Shown: positions 7,557 to 16,890 of the stretch, piece after piece
Numbering within the stretch: the first letter of the stretch is position 1
Layout: the number at the start of each line of letters is the position of its first letter
Assembly: GCA_002337085.1 (NCBI GenBank)
Contig: DDFH01000003.1
Location: forward strand, 558,001 to 622,000
DNA length: 64,000 bases
Source of the DNA: Hyphomonadaceae bacterium UBA1933
GTDB lineage: Bacteria > Pseudomonadota > Alphaproteobacteria > Caulobacterales > Aquidulcibacteraceae
Reading direction: 5' to 3'
Made by a program: the position numbers and the translations under genes
The notes under the pieces: model-generated
What the model was told of the DNA's origin: nothing
Seen by the model: only the letters and a program-made list of their open reading frames with translations
Database searches by the model: none

Positions 7557-9890
7557 ATGCCAGCATTCTCCCAAAACCTTGAACAAACTCTTGAGCGCGC
7601 GATTACACTTGCGAATGAGCGCAAGCATGAGTTTGCGACCCTTGAGCATCTATTGCTTGCCTTACTTGATGATGATGATGCCAAAGAGGTTTTGAACGCC
7701 TGTGGTGCGGAATTTGAACGCCTGCGTTCCGACCTAGTAAGTTATATTGACCATCAATTAAAAGATATCATTACCGATAAAGGTATTAGTGCGCGGGCAA
7801 CTGCGGGTTTTCAGCGTGTTATACAGCGCGCGGTTTCGCATGTTGATTCATCGGGTTCAAAAAAGCGTGTAACAGGCGCCAATGTATTGGTGGCACTATT
7901 TTCAGAACGAGAATCAAATGCCGTCTATTTTCTTCAGGAACAAGATATTACGCGCTATGACGTTGTGAATTATATTTCGCATGGCATTGCCAAAAAACCG
8001 GGGCTTTCAACCGAAAAAAGGGTTAGCGGCGCAAATGATGATAATGAAGATGATTTTTCAAAAGACGAAGAAACCACAAAAGAGCGTCCGCAAACCGATG
8101 CTTTGGCGGCTTATTGCGTTGATTTGAATGAAAAGGCGATGTCTGGCGGGGTTGACCCGTTAATTGGACGCGAAGCAGAAGTTGAACGTGTTATTCAGGT
8201 TTTATGCCGTCGTTCAAAAAACAATCCACTTTTGGTTGGTGACCCTGGGGTTGGTAAAACCGCAATTGCCGAAGGTTTGGCGCGAAAAATTGTTGAAGGT
8301 AATGTGCCACAAGTATTACTTGATGCCACTATCTTCTCGCTTGATATGGGCGCGCTTTTGGCTGGCACACGCTACCGTGGTGATTTCGAAGAGCGCTTGA
8401 AACAAGTTTTAAAAGAACTTGGCACGGTTGAGCATGCGGTTTTATTCATTGATGAAATCCATACCATAATTGGTGCTGGTGCAACTTCGGGTGGGGCGAT
8501 GGATGCGTCAAACCTATTGAAGCCTGCCTTGCAAAATGGATCATTACGCTGCATGGGTTCAACCACATTCAAAGAATATAAACAACATTTTGAAAAAGAT
8601 CGTGCGTTGGCACGGCGCTTCCAAAAAATTGATGTTAATGAGCCATCGGTTGAAGATACTATTCGTATCCTTATGGGCCTTAAATCAGCTTATGAAGCGC
8701 ACCATAATTTGCGTTATACAAGCGATGCGATTAAGTCTGCGGTTGAATTGTCAAACCGTTATATTGGTGACCGCAAACTTCCTGACAAGGCAATTGACGT
8801 AATCGATGAAGCGGGGGCAGCGCAACGCTTGCTACCAGAATCAAGACGCAAACGCCAAATTGGGGTCAAGGAAATTGAGGCGGTGGTTGCAAAAATTGCC
8901 CGCATTCCTGCAAAGGCAGTTTCCAAAGATGATTTGCAAGCATTACGAACCTTGAATGCCGATTTAAATCGTGCGGTATTTGGTCAAGAAGACGCACTAG
9001 AAGCATTGTCATCGGCGGTAAAATTGGCGCGCGCTGGATTACGTGATTTGCGCAAGCCAATTGGCTCATATCTATTTGCGGGCCCAACCGGTGTCGGCAA
9101 GACCGAGGCGGCGAAACAGCTTGCGACAACCTTGGGCGTTGAAATGATCCGCTTTGACATGTCCGAATATATGGAACGTCACACTGTATCACGTTTAATT
9201 GGTGCGCCTCCGGGATATGTTGGTTTTGACCAAGGTGGACTTTTAACAGATGCGATTGACCAACACCCACATTGCGTATTGTTGCTTGATGAAATTGAAA
9301 AAGCGCATCCTGATTTGTTCGCTATCTTACTTCAGGTGATGGATAATGGTGCATTGACCGATTCAAACGGTAAAAAAGTCGATTTCTGTAACGTCATTAT
9401 TATTATGACGACCAATGCAGGCTCTGCGGATGCGGCGCGTGAATCCATTGGTTTTGGTCGCGGTAAAAGAGAAGGTGAGGAGGATGAGGCAATTAAACGT
9501 ATGTTTAGCCCTGAATTCCGCAACCGCCTTGATTCAGTAATCCACTTTAACCCGCTTAAACCTGAAATTGTTGGCAATATCGTTGACAAATTCATTGTTC
9601 AAATGGAAGCACAGCTTTCTGAGCGTCAGGTTGAAATCGAACTTACCGACAAGGCGCGCGCTTGGCTTGCTGAGCGTGGCTATGATGAAGCAATGGGTGC
9701 AAGGCCGTTGGCAAGACTTATTCAAGAAAAGGTCAAAAAGCCACTTTCCGAAGAATTGCTATTTGGTCAATTGCGAAATGGCGGGTTGGTTCGTATCGAT
9801 GTTGATGACAAAGATAAGGAACAATTGGCGTTTTATTTTGAGCCGGTTTTACCCAAAGCGCCACAGCGCGTGAAAAAAGCAAAAGCATAA
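7557..9890 (+). CDS. clpA: ATP-dependent Clp protease ATP-binding subunit ClpA
   Basis: This is a full-length 777-residue AAA+ unfoldase that feeds proteins to ClpP. The N-domain (1-145) carries the two Clp_N repeats that bind ClpS. An acidic linker follows (about 158-178). The first AAA module has Walker A GDPGVGKT at 228-235 and Walker B VLFIDEIH near 295-302; the second has Walker A GPTGVGKT at 509-516 and LLLDEIEKAH. The ClpP-binding loop is IGFG at 631-634. There is no ClpB-type coiled-coil middle domain, which separates it from ClpB. GAAAGGG lies upstream of the ATG. Confidence 0.97.
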   Translation: MPAFSQNLEQTLERAITLANERKHEFATLEHLLLALLDDDDAKEVLNACGAEFERLRSDLVSYIDHQLKDIITDKGISARATAGFQRVIQRAVSHVDSSGSKKRVTGANVLVALFSERESNAVYFLQEQDITRYDVVNYISHGIAKKPGLSTEKRVSGANDDNEDDFSKDEETTKERPQTDALAAYCVDLNEKAMSGGVDPLIGREAEVERVIQVLCRRSKNNPLLVGDPGVGKTAIAEGLARKIVEGNVPQVLLDATIFSLDMGALLAGTRYRGDFEERLKQVLKELGTVEHAVLFIDEIHTIIGAGATSGGAMDASNLLKPALQNGSLRCMGSTTFKEYKQHFEKDRALARRFQKIDVNEPSVEDTIRILMGLKSAYEAHHNLRYTSDAIKSAVELSNRYIGDRKLPDKAIDVIDEAGAAQRLLPESRRKRQIGVKEIEAVVAKIARIPAKAVSKDDLQALRTLNADLNRAVFGQEDALEALSSAVKLARAGLRDLRKPIGSYLFAGPTGVGKTEAAKQLATTLGVEMIRFDMSEYMERHTVSRLIGAPPGYVGFDQGGLLTDAIDQHPHCVLLLDEIEKAHPDLFAILLQVMDNGALTDSNGKKVDFCNVIIIMTTNAGSADAARESIGFGRGKREGEEDEAIKRMFSPEFRNRLDSVIHFNPLKPEIVGNIVDKFIVQMEAQLSERQVEIELTDKARAWLAERGYDEAMGARPLARLIQEKVKKPLSEELLFGQLRNGGLVRIDVDDKDKEQLAFYFEPVLPKAPQRVKKAKA

Positions 9891-9893
9891 AGA

Positions 9894-9919
9894 AAAAGCC
9901 CTTCATCTGAAGGGCTTTT
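9894..9919. terminator. Bidirectional intrinsic terminator, clpA / HIT gene
   Basis: The 11-base arms aaaagcccttc (9894-9904) and gaagggctttt (9909-9919) flank a 4-base loop, with A and T runs on the two sides so that it can work on both strands. It lies 3 nt after the clpA stop and 3 nt after the stop of the convergent HIT gene. Confidence 0.9.
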
Positions 9920-9922
9920 GTT

Positions 9923-10375
9923 TTATAAAGCGGCGGTAATTTTTTCGGCCAATACTTTTACTTCATCTTTATCGGCCGGCTCAAATTGCCCATGTCCCTT
10001 TAATGGAACACCTTCTGAACGTGGCACAATATGGTAATGAAGGTGGAATACCGACTGACCACCCGCAGCACCAGAAAATTGAAACATTGAAATACCATCT
10101 GGATTCAATGCCTTTTGAACGGCTTTGGTAACTTTTTGAACGCGTTCCATCAATGCGCCAAGCTGCTCTGGTGGGAAATCAAGGAAGTTGCGTGCTTTGG
10201 TTTTTGGAATAACCAATACATGCCCTGGCGCCTGTGGAAAAGCGTCCATAATCGCAACAGCAACGTCATCCTCGTAAACTTTGAAACAAGGAATTTTGCC
10301 ATCTATAATTTGCGCAAAAATATTATTGTCGTCATATTCACCAAATAAACCCATATCAACCATGATGTTCCCCAT
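9923..10375 (-). CDS. HIT-family nucleotide hydrolase
   Basis: The 150-residue protein has the histidine-triad motif HLHYHIVPR with His111, His113 and His115, preceded by GGQSVF. The N-terminal part (NIFAQIIDGKIPCFKVYEDD...APGHVLVIPK) is typical of HinT/PKC-interacting-type HIT proteins, which hydrolyse adenosine phosphoramidates or related dinucleotides. AGAGGG precedes the ATG at 10375; another in-frame ATG lies at 10363. It has its own terminator and is divergent from the TipN-like gene. Confidence 0.9.
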   Translation of the reverse strand: MGNIMVDMGLFGEYDDNNIFAQIIDGKIPCFKVYEDDVAVAIMDAFPQAPGHVLVIPKTKARNFLDFPPEQLGALMERVQKVTKAVQKALNPDGISMFQFSGAAGGQSVFHLHYHIVPRSEGVPLKGHGQFEPADKDEVKVLAEKITAAL

Positions 10376-10556
10376 TAATTTATCCCTCTATAATATGAAA
10401 AAAATCTTTGTCATCTTTATTTGCGCATTAAAAGCCAATGTTTCCATTATTAGGTGCATATTTGACTTGCAAATAATAATATTTACAGATTTATAGCCTT
10501 TTGAGATTTATTGTTTAATAGTATAATAAAGCGCAATTTTTTAGAGCATCTGTATA

Positions 10557-13007
10557 ATGAACTTTGATGATGATTCAGTCGAACCCAAAATAAAAAATAG
10601 ACTTGGGTTGGGTATTGAGATTACTGAAACAGATGGTGAAAATGTTCCTTTGCGCACTGGTGATAGTTTAACAGTCCCAGAAGAAAAGCCTAAATCATAC
10701 ATATTCGACACAACTGAAGAAGAAATTGCGGGTAAAAAAGTAAAACGTCGCCGCCGTAAAAAACAAAATAGCAATATTATGCTTTATTCAATTGTGGTGG
10801 CAATTATTTGGATAATTGCGGCAGTTTTGGTTATTAATCAAACCAATCCGTCAATTACAAATTCAACTGAATTGGCGGCACTTATTGTAACTTTAATTGG
10901 CCCGGCGGCATTTGCTGTTCTTGCTGGCTTGATGGGTGATATTTTGGTGCGGTCAAATAATAATGCCCGCATGCTTGCCAATACGACACGCCGCTTGTTG
11001 CAGCCAGAAGAAGGGCTTGCCGGAAGCGCGCGTTCGGCGATTTTATCAATCCGTAGTGAGATTGAAAAACTTGACGATACTTTGGGGGCGGTCTCCAATC
11101 GTTTGGGCAGTCTTGAAAGCTCAATAAGTGATAAAACACAAAGCCTTAGACAGGTTTCTGAAGATGCCAAAACTGGTGCTTTTGCACTTGCTGATACTAT
11201 GGAAAATGAGCGTAAGCGCCTCAATAACCTTCTTGAAGGCATTGCCGAACTAACACGCACTGCACAGGTAACAACCAAAAGCGCGGCAATGGGGCTTGAT
11301 GAAAAGGCACAATTATTGGTCGAGGCTGCACAAGCACTTGCCCGTAATTCTGATGAAGCAACACAATCGGCACAAATTGCGGCAGATAAACTTGATAATG
11401 CTGTTTCCAAAGCTATGGGCGCAATTACCAATCTTGACGAAGCGTCACAACGTGGCGAAGAGGCACTTAGCAAGGCACATGATTTAATGGTTATGGCGCG
11501 CCTTAAAACCGATGATGCGGTTGATGGCGTTTCAAGTGCGGCAAGCACTTTGAATGATGCGGCGGAAAATATTTCTACTACCGCCTCAAAAGTTAATGAT
11601 ATTCTTGCGATTAATGCCAATACAGCACGTGATTATAGTGTTTCTACAATTGACGAAGTGCGGGCCATTGCCGAAGAAACCGCACGTAACATTGCACTTG
11701 CCTTAAAAACCGAGGCGCAAAAAGCCCGTGAGATTGCGGATCAAAGCATGGCGGCTTTGGAAAATACTACTGGTTCAATCCACTCGCTCGCAGAGCAGGC
11801 AAGCAAGGCGATTGCTGAACAACTTGAAAATAATTCCCGCCACGTAGAAAACTTGAAACAACATAGTTTTGAGATGAATAAAGAGGCGGATCAATTTGTT
11901 GAAAATCGTTTAATAAACGCCAAAAGCCTGATTAACCAGTCGGCAAATATTTTAAATGAAACTGGAACTCAAATTGAGGCGCGTTTTAGCAATGTTGCCA
12001 AGGCGTGCGCGGATCAGGCGCAATCGGTTGAAAACATAATTGATAATCTTAATAAAAAGCTAGCGAAGCTTCCAGAGCAAGCGAGAGAGAGGGCGGATGC
12101 GGTTGAAAGTGCATTATCAGATACTTTGAACCGTCTAAATGAAACTGGCCGTCGTGCAGCAGAAGAAACCCAAGCCCTTGATAGCGCCTTCCAAGAGCGG
12201 TTAAAGCAATCATATTCTGCGTTGGGTGAGGTTGTGCAACGCCTTGGTGGTCTATCTGGCGTAATTGCCCCGCAAGAATTTGTTGCACCGATTGAGGCCG
12301 CGCCAATTACCCAGCCAGATACAATGAAAAAAGAAGCTGTTGTTGACAAAGGGAAGTCAGAAGACGTCAAACCAAAATTTGGTCACATCCTTTCGCCACA
12401 AACCCCAATAAGGTCAACGCCTGCTACCCATGTTGCAGATGAAGTTAAAGTTCCTGTTGAAGAGACAAGCAAGCTAAACCTTCGCGGTCGTGAATTTTTT
12501 GAAGATATAGATAATCAGCTTGGTGCCGAGAATAAAGACGAGGCTAAAAAACCACTCGTCCTAAAAGTTGATGAGCCGAATCCATCAGAAAAAACTGTAA
12601 AACGTGACAATCCCTTTGAAGGCATCAACCTTCGTGATGGCGCAAACTCATCTAAATCCGATTGGAACTGGAGTGATATCTTCTCGGCGATTGATGATAA
12701 AAGCGTTCATGCGCCAACAAATGTTGCCGAACTAATTGCCGATAAAACCATAAGCAAAAATATCAATTACTCTGAAATAGAGCAAATTGTGCAAACCTAT
12801 TCGCGTGAACGCAATAAGGCGATTTTACAGGTTAAAGTATCGCTAAAAGAAAATGTTTCGATATTGTCATCATACCTTGGCACACAAAGCGAATTGCGCG
12901 CCAAAGTGATTAAATATGTCGAAGAAAACCGTGAAAAAGCAATTCGCGGACGTTTGAATAACAATGAGTCTGCTTTCTTTTTAATTGCTGAAGCAGTTTT
13001 AAATTAG
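10557..13007 (+). CDS. TipN-like membrane-anchored coiled-coil protein
   Basis: This 816-residue protein has an acidic N-terminus, a basic KKVKRRRRKK run at 60-69, two membrane segments (about 74-94 and 105-127), then roughly 450 residues of Ala/Glu/Lys/Ser-rich heptad-like coiled coil. A Pro/Lys-rich linker follows, and then a globular-looking C-terminus beginning near DWNWSDIFSAIDDK. This layout (two N-terminal TM helices plus a long cytoplasmic coiled coil) is that of TipN, the Caulobacter new-pole marker of about 890 residues. Identity is inferred from architecture, not from a conserved catalytic motif. It could instead be an unrelated coiled-coil polarity or chromosome-segregation protein. 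It converges on the Mla operon with a 4-nt overlap. Confidence 0.55.
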   Translation: MNFDDDSVEPKIKNRLGLGIEITETDGENVPLRTGDSLTVPEEKPKSYIFDTTEEEIAGKKVKRRRRKKQNSNIMLYSIVVAIIWIIAAVLVINQTNPSITNSTELAALIVTLIGPAAFAVLAGLMGDILVRSNNNARMLANTTRRLLQPEEGLAGSARSAILSIRSEIEKLDDTLGAVSNRLGSLESSISDKTQSLRQVSEDAKTGAFALADTMENERKRLNNLLEGIAELTRTAQVTTKSAAMGLDEKAQLLVEAAQALARNSDEATQSAQIAADKLDNAVSKAMGAITNLDEASQRGEEALSKAHDLMVMARLKTDDAVDGVSSAASTLNDAAENISTTASKVNDILAINANTARDYSVSTIDEVRAIAEETARNIALALKTEAQKAREIADQSMAALENTTGSIHSLAEQASKAIAEQLENNSRHVENLKQHSFEMNKEADQFVENRLINAKSLINQSANILNETGTQIEARFSNVAKACADQAQSVENIIDNLNKKLAKLPEQARERADAVESALSDTLNRLNETGRRAAEETQALDSAFQERLKQSYSALGEVVQRLGGLSGVIAPQEFVAPIEAAPITQPDTMKKEAVVDKGKSEDVKPKFGHILSPQTPIRSTPATHVADEVKVPVEETSKLNLRGREFFEDIDNQLGAENKDEAKKPLVLKVDEPNPSEKTVKRDNPFEGINLRDGANSSKSDWNWSDIFSAIDDKSVHAPTNVAELIADKTISKNINYSEIEQIVQTYSRERNKAILQVKVSLKENVSILSSYLGTQSELRAKVIKYVEENREKAIRGRLNNNESAFFLIAEAVLN

Positions 13008-13657
13008 TCAGCGTTATTTTCACGAACCCACTTCATAACATCAACGGCAAGCGTTTTTGTGGCTTGTTCAAGGGCATTGGCGGCTTGAATTGGTTTGCCT
13101 TTAATTGCCGGCACAGTGGAACTAAAAGTTTTTGCGGCAATTGGTGAACGGGTACTTACATCAATAATCCGCACCGATGCATCTATGCGTGCGGTTCCGG
13201 CCTTACCCCATTTTGGCATTGTTACTTCATAACGTGACACATCAATTGCAAGTTCATAAGTTGCACGAACATTTGTGTTGCCACGTGTTGTTGCCAAAAA
13301 TGCATTTGCTTTTTCAAATGTTGAAATGAAAATATTTTGGATTGCAACCGGCGTGGGGGAGGCAAGTCTTAAACCTTCAATATAGGCGTAAGAGCCATCA
13401 TTCAATAAAGCCACAACCGAACTTCCAGAAAGTGCTGCTGGCATTTCAGGTGTATCAACCGCAACGGAATATGGCGCGGCAGTTTCAAAGACATCACCCT
13501 TATATTCACCCAGCATTGGGGCAACCATTGAGGGTTTGCCTGGTTTTGGTAATAATGAAATGCAACCACCTAATGGCAAAAGCGCAAGACCAATCAGGCC
13601 AAAACCAATTTTTTTAATATTTTTATGGCGATTGAAATGTGAAATATTGAATATCAT
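13004..13657 (-). CDS. PqiC-like ABC transport auxiliary lipoprotein
   Basis: The chosen start is the ATG at 13657, which overlaps the MlaD stop as TAATG and has GGA upstream, giving 217 residues; an in-frame ATG at 13669 is the alternative. A signal peptide with lipobox LGGC near residue 31 predicts an outer-membrane-directed lipoprotein. The rest fits the ABC-type transport auxiliary component (PqiC/DUF330) family: SVAVDTPEMPAALSGSSVVALL, an ATRGNTNVRATYELAIDVSRYE strand region and VRIIDVSTRSPIAAKTF. It ends the Mla/MCE operon and probably completes the trans-envelope lipid route. Confidence 0.78.
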   Translation of the reverse strand: MIFNISHFNRHKNIKKIGFGLIGLALLPLGGCISLLPKPGKPSMVAPMLGEYKGDVFETAAPYSVAVDTPEMPAALSGSSVVALLNDGSYAYIEGLRLASPTPVAIQNIFISTFEKANAFLATTRGNTNVRATYELAIDVSRYEVTMPKWGKAGTARIDASVRIIDVSTRSPIAAKTFSSTVPAIKGKPIQAANALEQATKTLAVDVMKWVRENNAD

Positions 13658-14736
13658 TATTTTTTCCATTTAACGCTATTGCTTGGTGCTTTTGATAAGA
13701 AACCGTTCGGGCTATCGCTAACTTCATCCAAGGTGCGGTTTAAATTATCCGATGCCGATTTTACTGATTGTGCAGCCGCATTCATGCTTGGCAAAGTGTC
13801 ATAAGTTCCCATTGTAAAGAATTTATCAACCGATATTGTCGCGGCATTGAAATTATTGACCGCCGCATCAAGGTTTTCAGTCGATCTATGAATATTCTTT
13901 GCGCTTGCGTTGATTTCAACCAGTGCTGAATCTGCGCGCTGCATGGTTTTATCTGTGGTTTTTGACAAGTTGTTTAAATTCAGAACCAAATCATTTGAAT
14001 TGTTTATTAATGTTCCGGTTTGTGCGGTAAGGTTTTTGCCAAGCTCATTATAAGTATTTGCCATTTGTGGTACAGCCTGCATTGATTTTGCAAGCACTTT
14101 AACCTCTTGACCTGCTTGGTCGATTGACCGTGCCGCTTGGGTCGCGCTGTCAAGTAATTGACCATTACCAGCAAGGCGGGCGGTAGAAGTATCAAGGTTT
14201 TTCAAAGTCTCGGAGAAGTTCTTTAAATTCTTATCATTAAGTAGTCGGTTAAGACGAACAACCGTTTCAAGGGCATTATCCAAAACGCCTTCACCACCTT
14301 CTAAAAAACGATCTAGCTGACCGGGGCGTGATGCAATCAACGGGCGTTCTTGACCCCTTAGACGAACCAAAGGAGGGGAGTTTTCACCACCTGCAAGAAT
14401 TTGAATATATGAAAGGCCAGTTATACCAGAAGGCTCTAACTGCGCAACGGAATCGGTTTTCACTGGCGTTTCCGAGGTAATACGGATGCGGGCAATAACA
14501 TTGCTTGGGTTAGTTTTATCAAGGCTAAGTTTTGAAACTTCACCAACCTTGATACCATTAAAGCGTACCTCTGAACCGATTTCAAGACCACGCACAGGGC
14601 CACGGAAGCTAACATCATATGCGCTATATTGTTGATCAAAACCAGTATTGGCAATCCATACGGTAAATATCGCAGCCAAAACTAGCGATAAAATCGTAAA
14701 TGCGCCAATAAGAACAAAGTTTGCCTTCGTCTCCAT
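13657..14736 (-). CDS. mlaD: MlaD family MCE-domain protein
   Basis: The 359-residue protein has one N-terminal membrane helix (about 7-30) and an MCE domain at about 38-115 (SFRGPVRGLEIGSEVRFNGIKVGEV; ITSETPVKTDSVAQL; SGITGLSYIQI). A long helical region rich in Asn/Ala heptads follows, longer than E. coli MlaD (183 residues) and typical of alphaproteobacterial MCE proteins. It binds phospholipids in the periplasm as the hexameric partner of the MlaEF ABC transporter. It lies 35 nt downstream of the ATPase gene and overlaps the lipoprotein start by 1 nt. Confidence 0.9.
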   Translation of the reverse strand: METKANFVLIGAFTILSLVLAAIFTVWIANTGFDQQYSAYDVSFRGPVRGLEIGSEVRFNGIKVGEVSKLSLDKTNPSNVIARIRITSETPVKTDSVAQLEPSGITGLSYIQILAGGENSPPLVRLRGQERPLIASRPGQLDRFLEGGEGVLDNALETVVRLNRLLNDKNLKNFSETLKNLDTSTARLAGNGQLLDSATQAARSIDQAGQEVKVLAKSMQAVPQMANTYNELGKNLTAQTGTLINNSNDLVLNLNNLSKTTDKTMQRADSALVEINASAKNIHRSTENLDAAVNNFNAATISVDKFFTMGTYDTLPSMNAAAQSVKSASDNLNRTLDEVSDSPNGFLSKAPSNSVKWKK

Positions 14737-14771
14737 AAAAAGACCTTTATAATTTGGCTTTCAAAGCCAAT

Positions 14772-15569
14772 TTAAGCCAATGCAGCCCTGCCACGTGGCC
14801 CAGAGAAATATTCCTCTACCCAACCTTTGGCATTGCCGCGAACATAATCTAAAGTACCAATCGCGGAAACCTTTTTATCAGAAAGAACCGCGATTCTATC
14901 ACAGGCATCACGCAATGTATCTAAATCATGTGTGATTAGGAATACAGTTAAATTTAATGATGCCTGTAATTCATTCAATAATATATCGAAATTGCCAGCG
15001 GTAATCGGGTCAAGACCCGCCGTTGGCTCATCAAGGAATAGGATTTCGGGGTCAAGTGCCAATGCACGCGCCAATGCCGCACGCTTACGCATGCCGCCAG
15101 AAAGTTCTGATGGTAATTTTTCCGCTGAATCAAGGGTTAATCCTGCCATCATTATCTTTAATTCTGCAAGCCCTAGGATTAATTCATCTGATAATTTTGT
15201 ATGCTCACGTAATGGAATCATAACGTTTTCAATGACACTTAAGTTTGAAAATAAGGCGCCGTCTTGGAACATTATGCCCCATTTTTGTGGTAGTTTTTGC
15301 TTGGCGCTTTGGTCATTCCAAACGTCTATCCCTGCGACTTTTACTATTCCTTCAGTGGGTTTGTTAAGGCCGATAATTGTGCGCAATAAAACTGATTTAC
15401 CCGCACCTGAACCGCCGACAAGGCCGATTGTTTCGCCCCGCATCACATCAAGATCAAGATTTTCATGAATGCATTTGGTTCCGAAACAATTCTTTATATC
15501 CCTAAGGCAGATGACCTTTTGGTCATCGGGAATATCAAGAATAGGGGTAATGGCATCGTTATAATTCAT
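14772..15569 (-). CDS. mlaF: MlaF-type ABC transporter ATP-binding protein
   Basis: The 265-residue ABC ATPase has Walker A GGSGAGKS at 52-59, a Q-loop in MFQDGALFSNL, the signature LSGGM at 156-160, Walker B ILFLDEP at 176-182 and an H-loop in LITHDLDT. It powers lipid movement by the MlaE permease. The start ATG overlaps the permease stop (ATGA, 15566-15569), so the two are translationally coupled. Confidence 0.93.
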   Translation of the reverse strand: MNYNDAITPILDIPDDQKVICLRDIKNCFGTKCIHENLDLDVMRGETIGLVGGSGAGKSVLLRTIIGLNKPTEGIVKVAGIDVWNDQSAKQKLPQKWGIMFQDGALFSNLSVIENVMIPLREHTKLSDELILGLAELKIMMAGLTLDSAEKLPSELSGGMRKRAALARALALDPEILFLDEPTAGLDPITAGNFDILLNELQASLNLTVFLITHDLDTLRDACDRIAVLSDKKVSAIGTLDYVRGNAKGWVEEYFSGPRGRAALA

Positions 15570-16765
15570 ATATCAAGCTCATTATAAATCATGGCAAATA
15601 TTGCATCGACGACAATTACCATAAAAATGGCTTGCACAACCGCCGCAGTAGTGTTTTTACCAAGAGAAATAACATCATTTTCAACCATCATGCCTTGGCG
15701 GCAGCCGATAATTGCAATGATGAATGCAAAAACAGGCGCTTTCACCATGCCAACCCAGAAATGCGTTATACCAACCTCTTGCAGGCGGGACATAAACATT
15801 GTTGGGCTAAGGCCAAGTGAAAATATAGCAACCAATGCACCGCCGGCAAGCCCCGCAAAAATTGCAAATAACACCAAAATTGGCGTCATAATCAAAAGCG
15901 CAATGACACGCGGTATTACAAGCATTTCCATCGGGCTAATGCCCATTGTTTCCATGGCATCAATTTCTTGTGTCATTTTCATTGAGCCAATTTGTGCCGT
16001 AAATGCCGAATCCGATCGCCCAGCAAGAATAATTGCGGTGATAAGAACCGCGAATTCACGCAAAATAGAAACCCCAAGCAAATCAACGGTGAAAATTGTT
16101 GCCCCAAAATTGTTTAGGGTTTGCGCCCCCATAAAGGAAATAACCGCACCGATGAAGAAGGTAAGGACGCAAACAATCGGTATTGCATTAAGCCCCGCAC
16201 TTTCCGCGATTGCGAATGTTGGTGTCCATCTTATATGACCGGGGTTTAGAACAGCTTTCCAAAAGCATAAAATTGTATGACCCATAAAATTTAAAGAGCT
16301 TATGAGTTCGTTATAAAACCGTTTCCAAGTATCATAAACTTTTTTACCGAATAACGCTATGCCGGTATAGCGGACACTATCAAAAGTATAATCCCAATGA
16401 TATGAATTTATTTTATTAAACAAGTTCAAAAGATCTTCATCATTGCATATTATTTTTGCATCGCGTTCATGGTTTTTTGCGGTTTCAAGAATTTTTGAAA
16501 TTAAAAAAGCGCCCGAAGTATCAATTGTGCCAGCTTTGTTTAAATCTATAATGATTGTTTCGGCATCTTGTGCGGCAATAATTTCTGATTCAAGTTGTGC
16601 GATTTCATCTTCTACATTGGCAATAGAGTTTTTAGTCCAATCACCCTTAATCAGATAAATTATTGAATTTTCTGTCTGTTTAAAAAGGATTTTAGGCAAA
16701 TCATCGTTGCGTGTTTTATCTGATATATCATCAGCTTCTATTTGCGCTTGTGCATCCGCATTCAT
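15566..16765 (-). CDS. mlaE: MlaE-type ABC permease fused to an N-terminal STAS domain
   Basis: The ATG at 16765 (AAGG upstream) starts a 399-residue protein. Residues about 20-115 form a STAS/anti-sigma-antagonist-like domain (TIIIDLNKAGTIDTSGAFLISKIL), equivalent to MlaB. Residues about 150-399 form the MlaE permease with five or six membrane segments, including AVLITAIILAGRSDSAFTAQ, QEIDAMETMGISPMEMLVIPR and the GCRQGM C-terminal motif. Fusion of MlaB and MlaE explains why no separate mlaB is present. It heads the operon permease-ATPase-MCE-lipoprotein; no mlaC follows. Confidence 0.9.
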   Translation of the reverse strand: MNADAQAQIEADDISDKTRNDDLPKILFKQTENSIIYLIKGDWTKNSIANVEDEIAQLESEIIAAQDAETIIIDLNKAGTIDTSGAFLISKILETAKNHERDAKIICNDEDLLNLFNKINSYHWDYTFDSVRYTGIALFGKKVYDTWKRFYNELISSLNFMGHTILCFWKAVLNPGHIRWTPTFAIAESAGLNAIPIVCVLTFFIGAVISFMGAQTLNNFGATIFTVDLLGVSILREFAVLITAIILAGRSDSAFTAQIGSMKMTQEIDAMETMGISPMEMLVIPRVIALLIMTPILVLFAIFAGLAGGALVAIFSLGLSPTMFMSRLQEVGITHFWVGMVKAPVFAFIIAIIGCRQGMMVENDVISLGKNTTAAVVQAIFMVIVVDAIFAMIYNELDI

Positions 16766-16890
16766 ACTAATTGCCTTATTACAACCTATTAGATGCCCAA
16801 AATATAAAATAAAAGCAATATGCAACGGCATTTAATTTTTGTTACGTATAAACGCGTATAATAATTTATCAAATTAAAAAGGAACGACAA

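Noticed and set aside
10838..11620. 260-codon open frame on the minus strand inside the TipN-like gene
   Set aside because: It is antisense to a long coiled-coil gene with regular Ala/Glu/Lys codons, which produces open antisense frames rich in Ala/Ser. It has no ribosome-binding site and no recognisable domain.
15591..16238. 215-codon plus-strand open frame opposite the MlaE permease
   Set aside because: Antisense to conserved permease codons; composition is Ile/Ala/Thr-rich without domain features.
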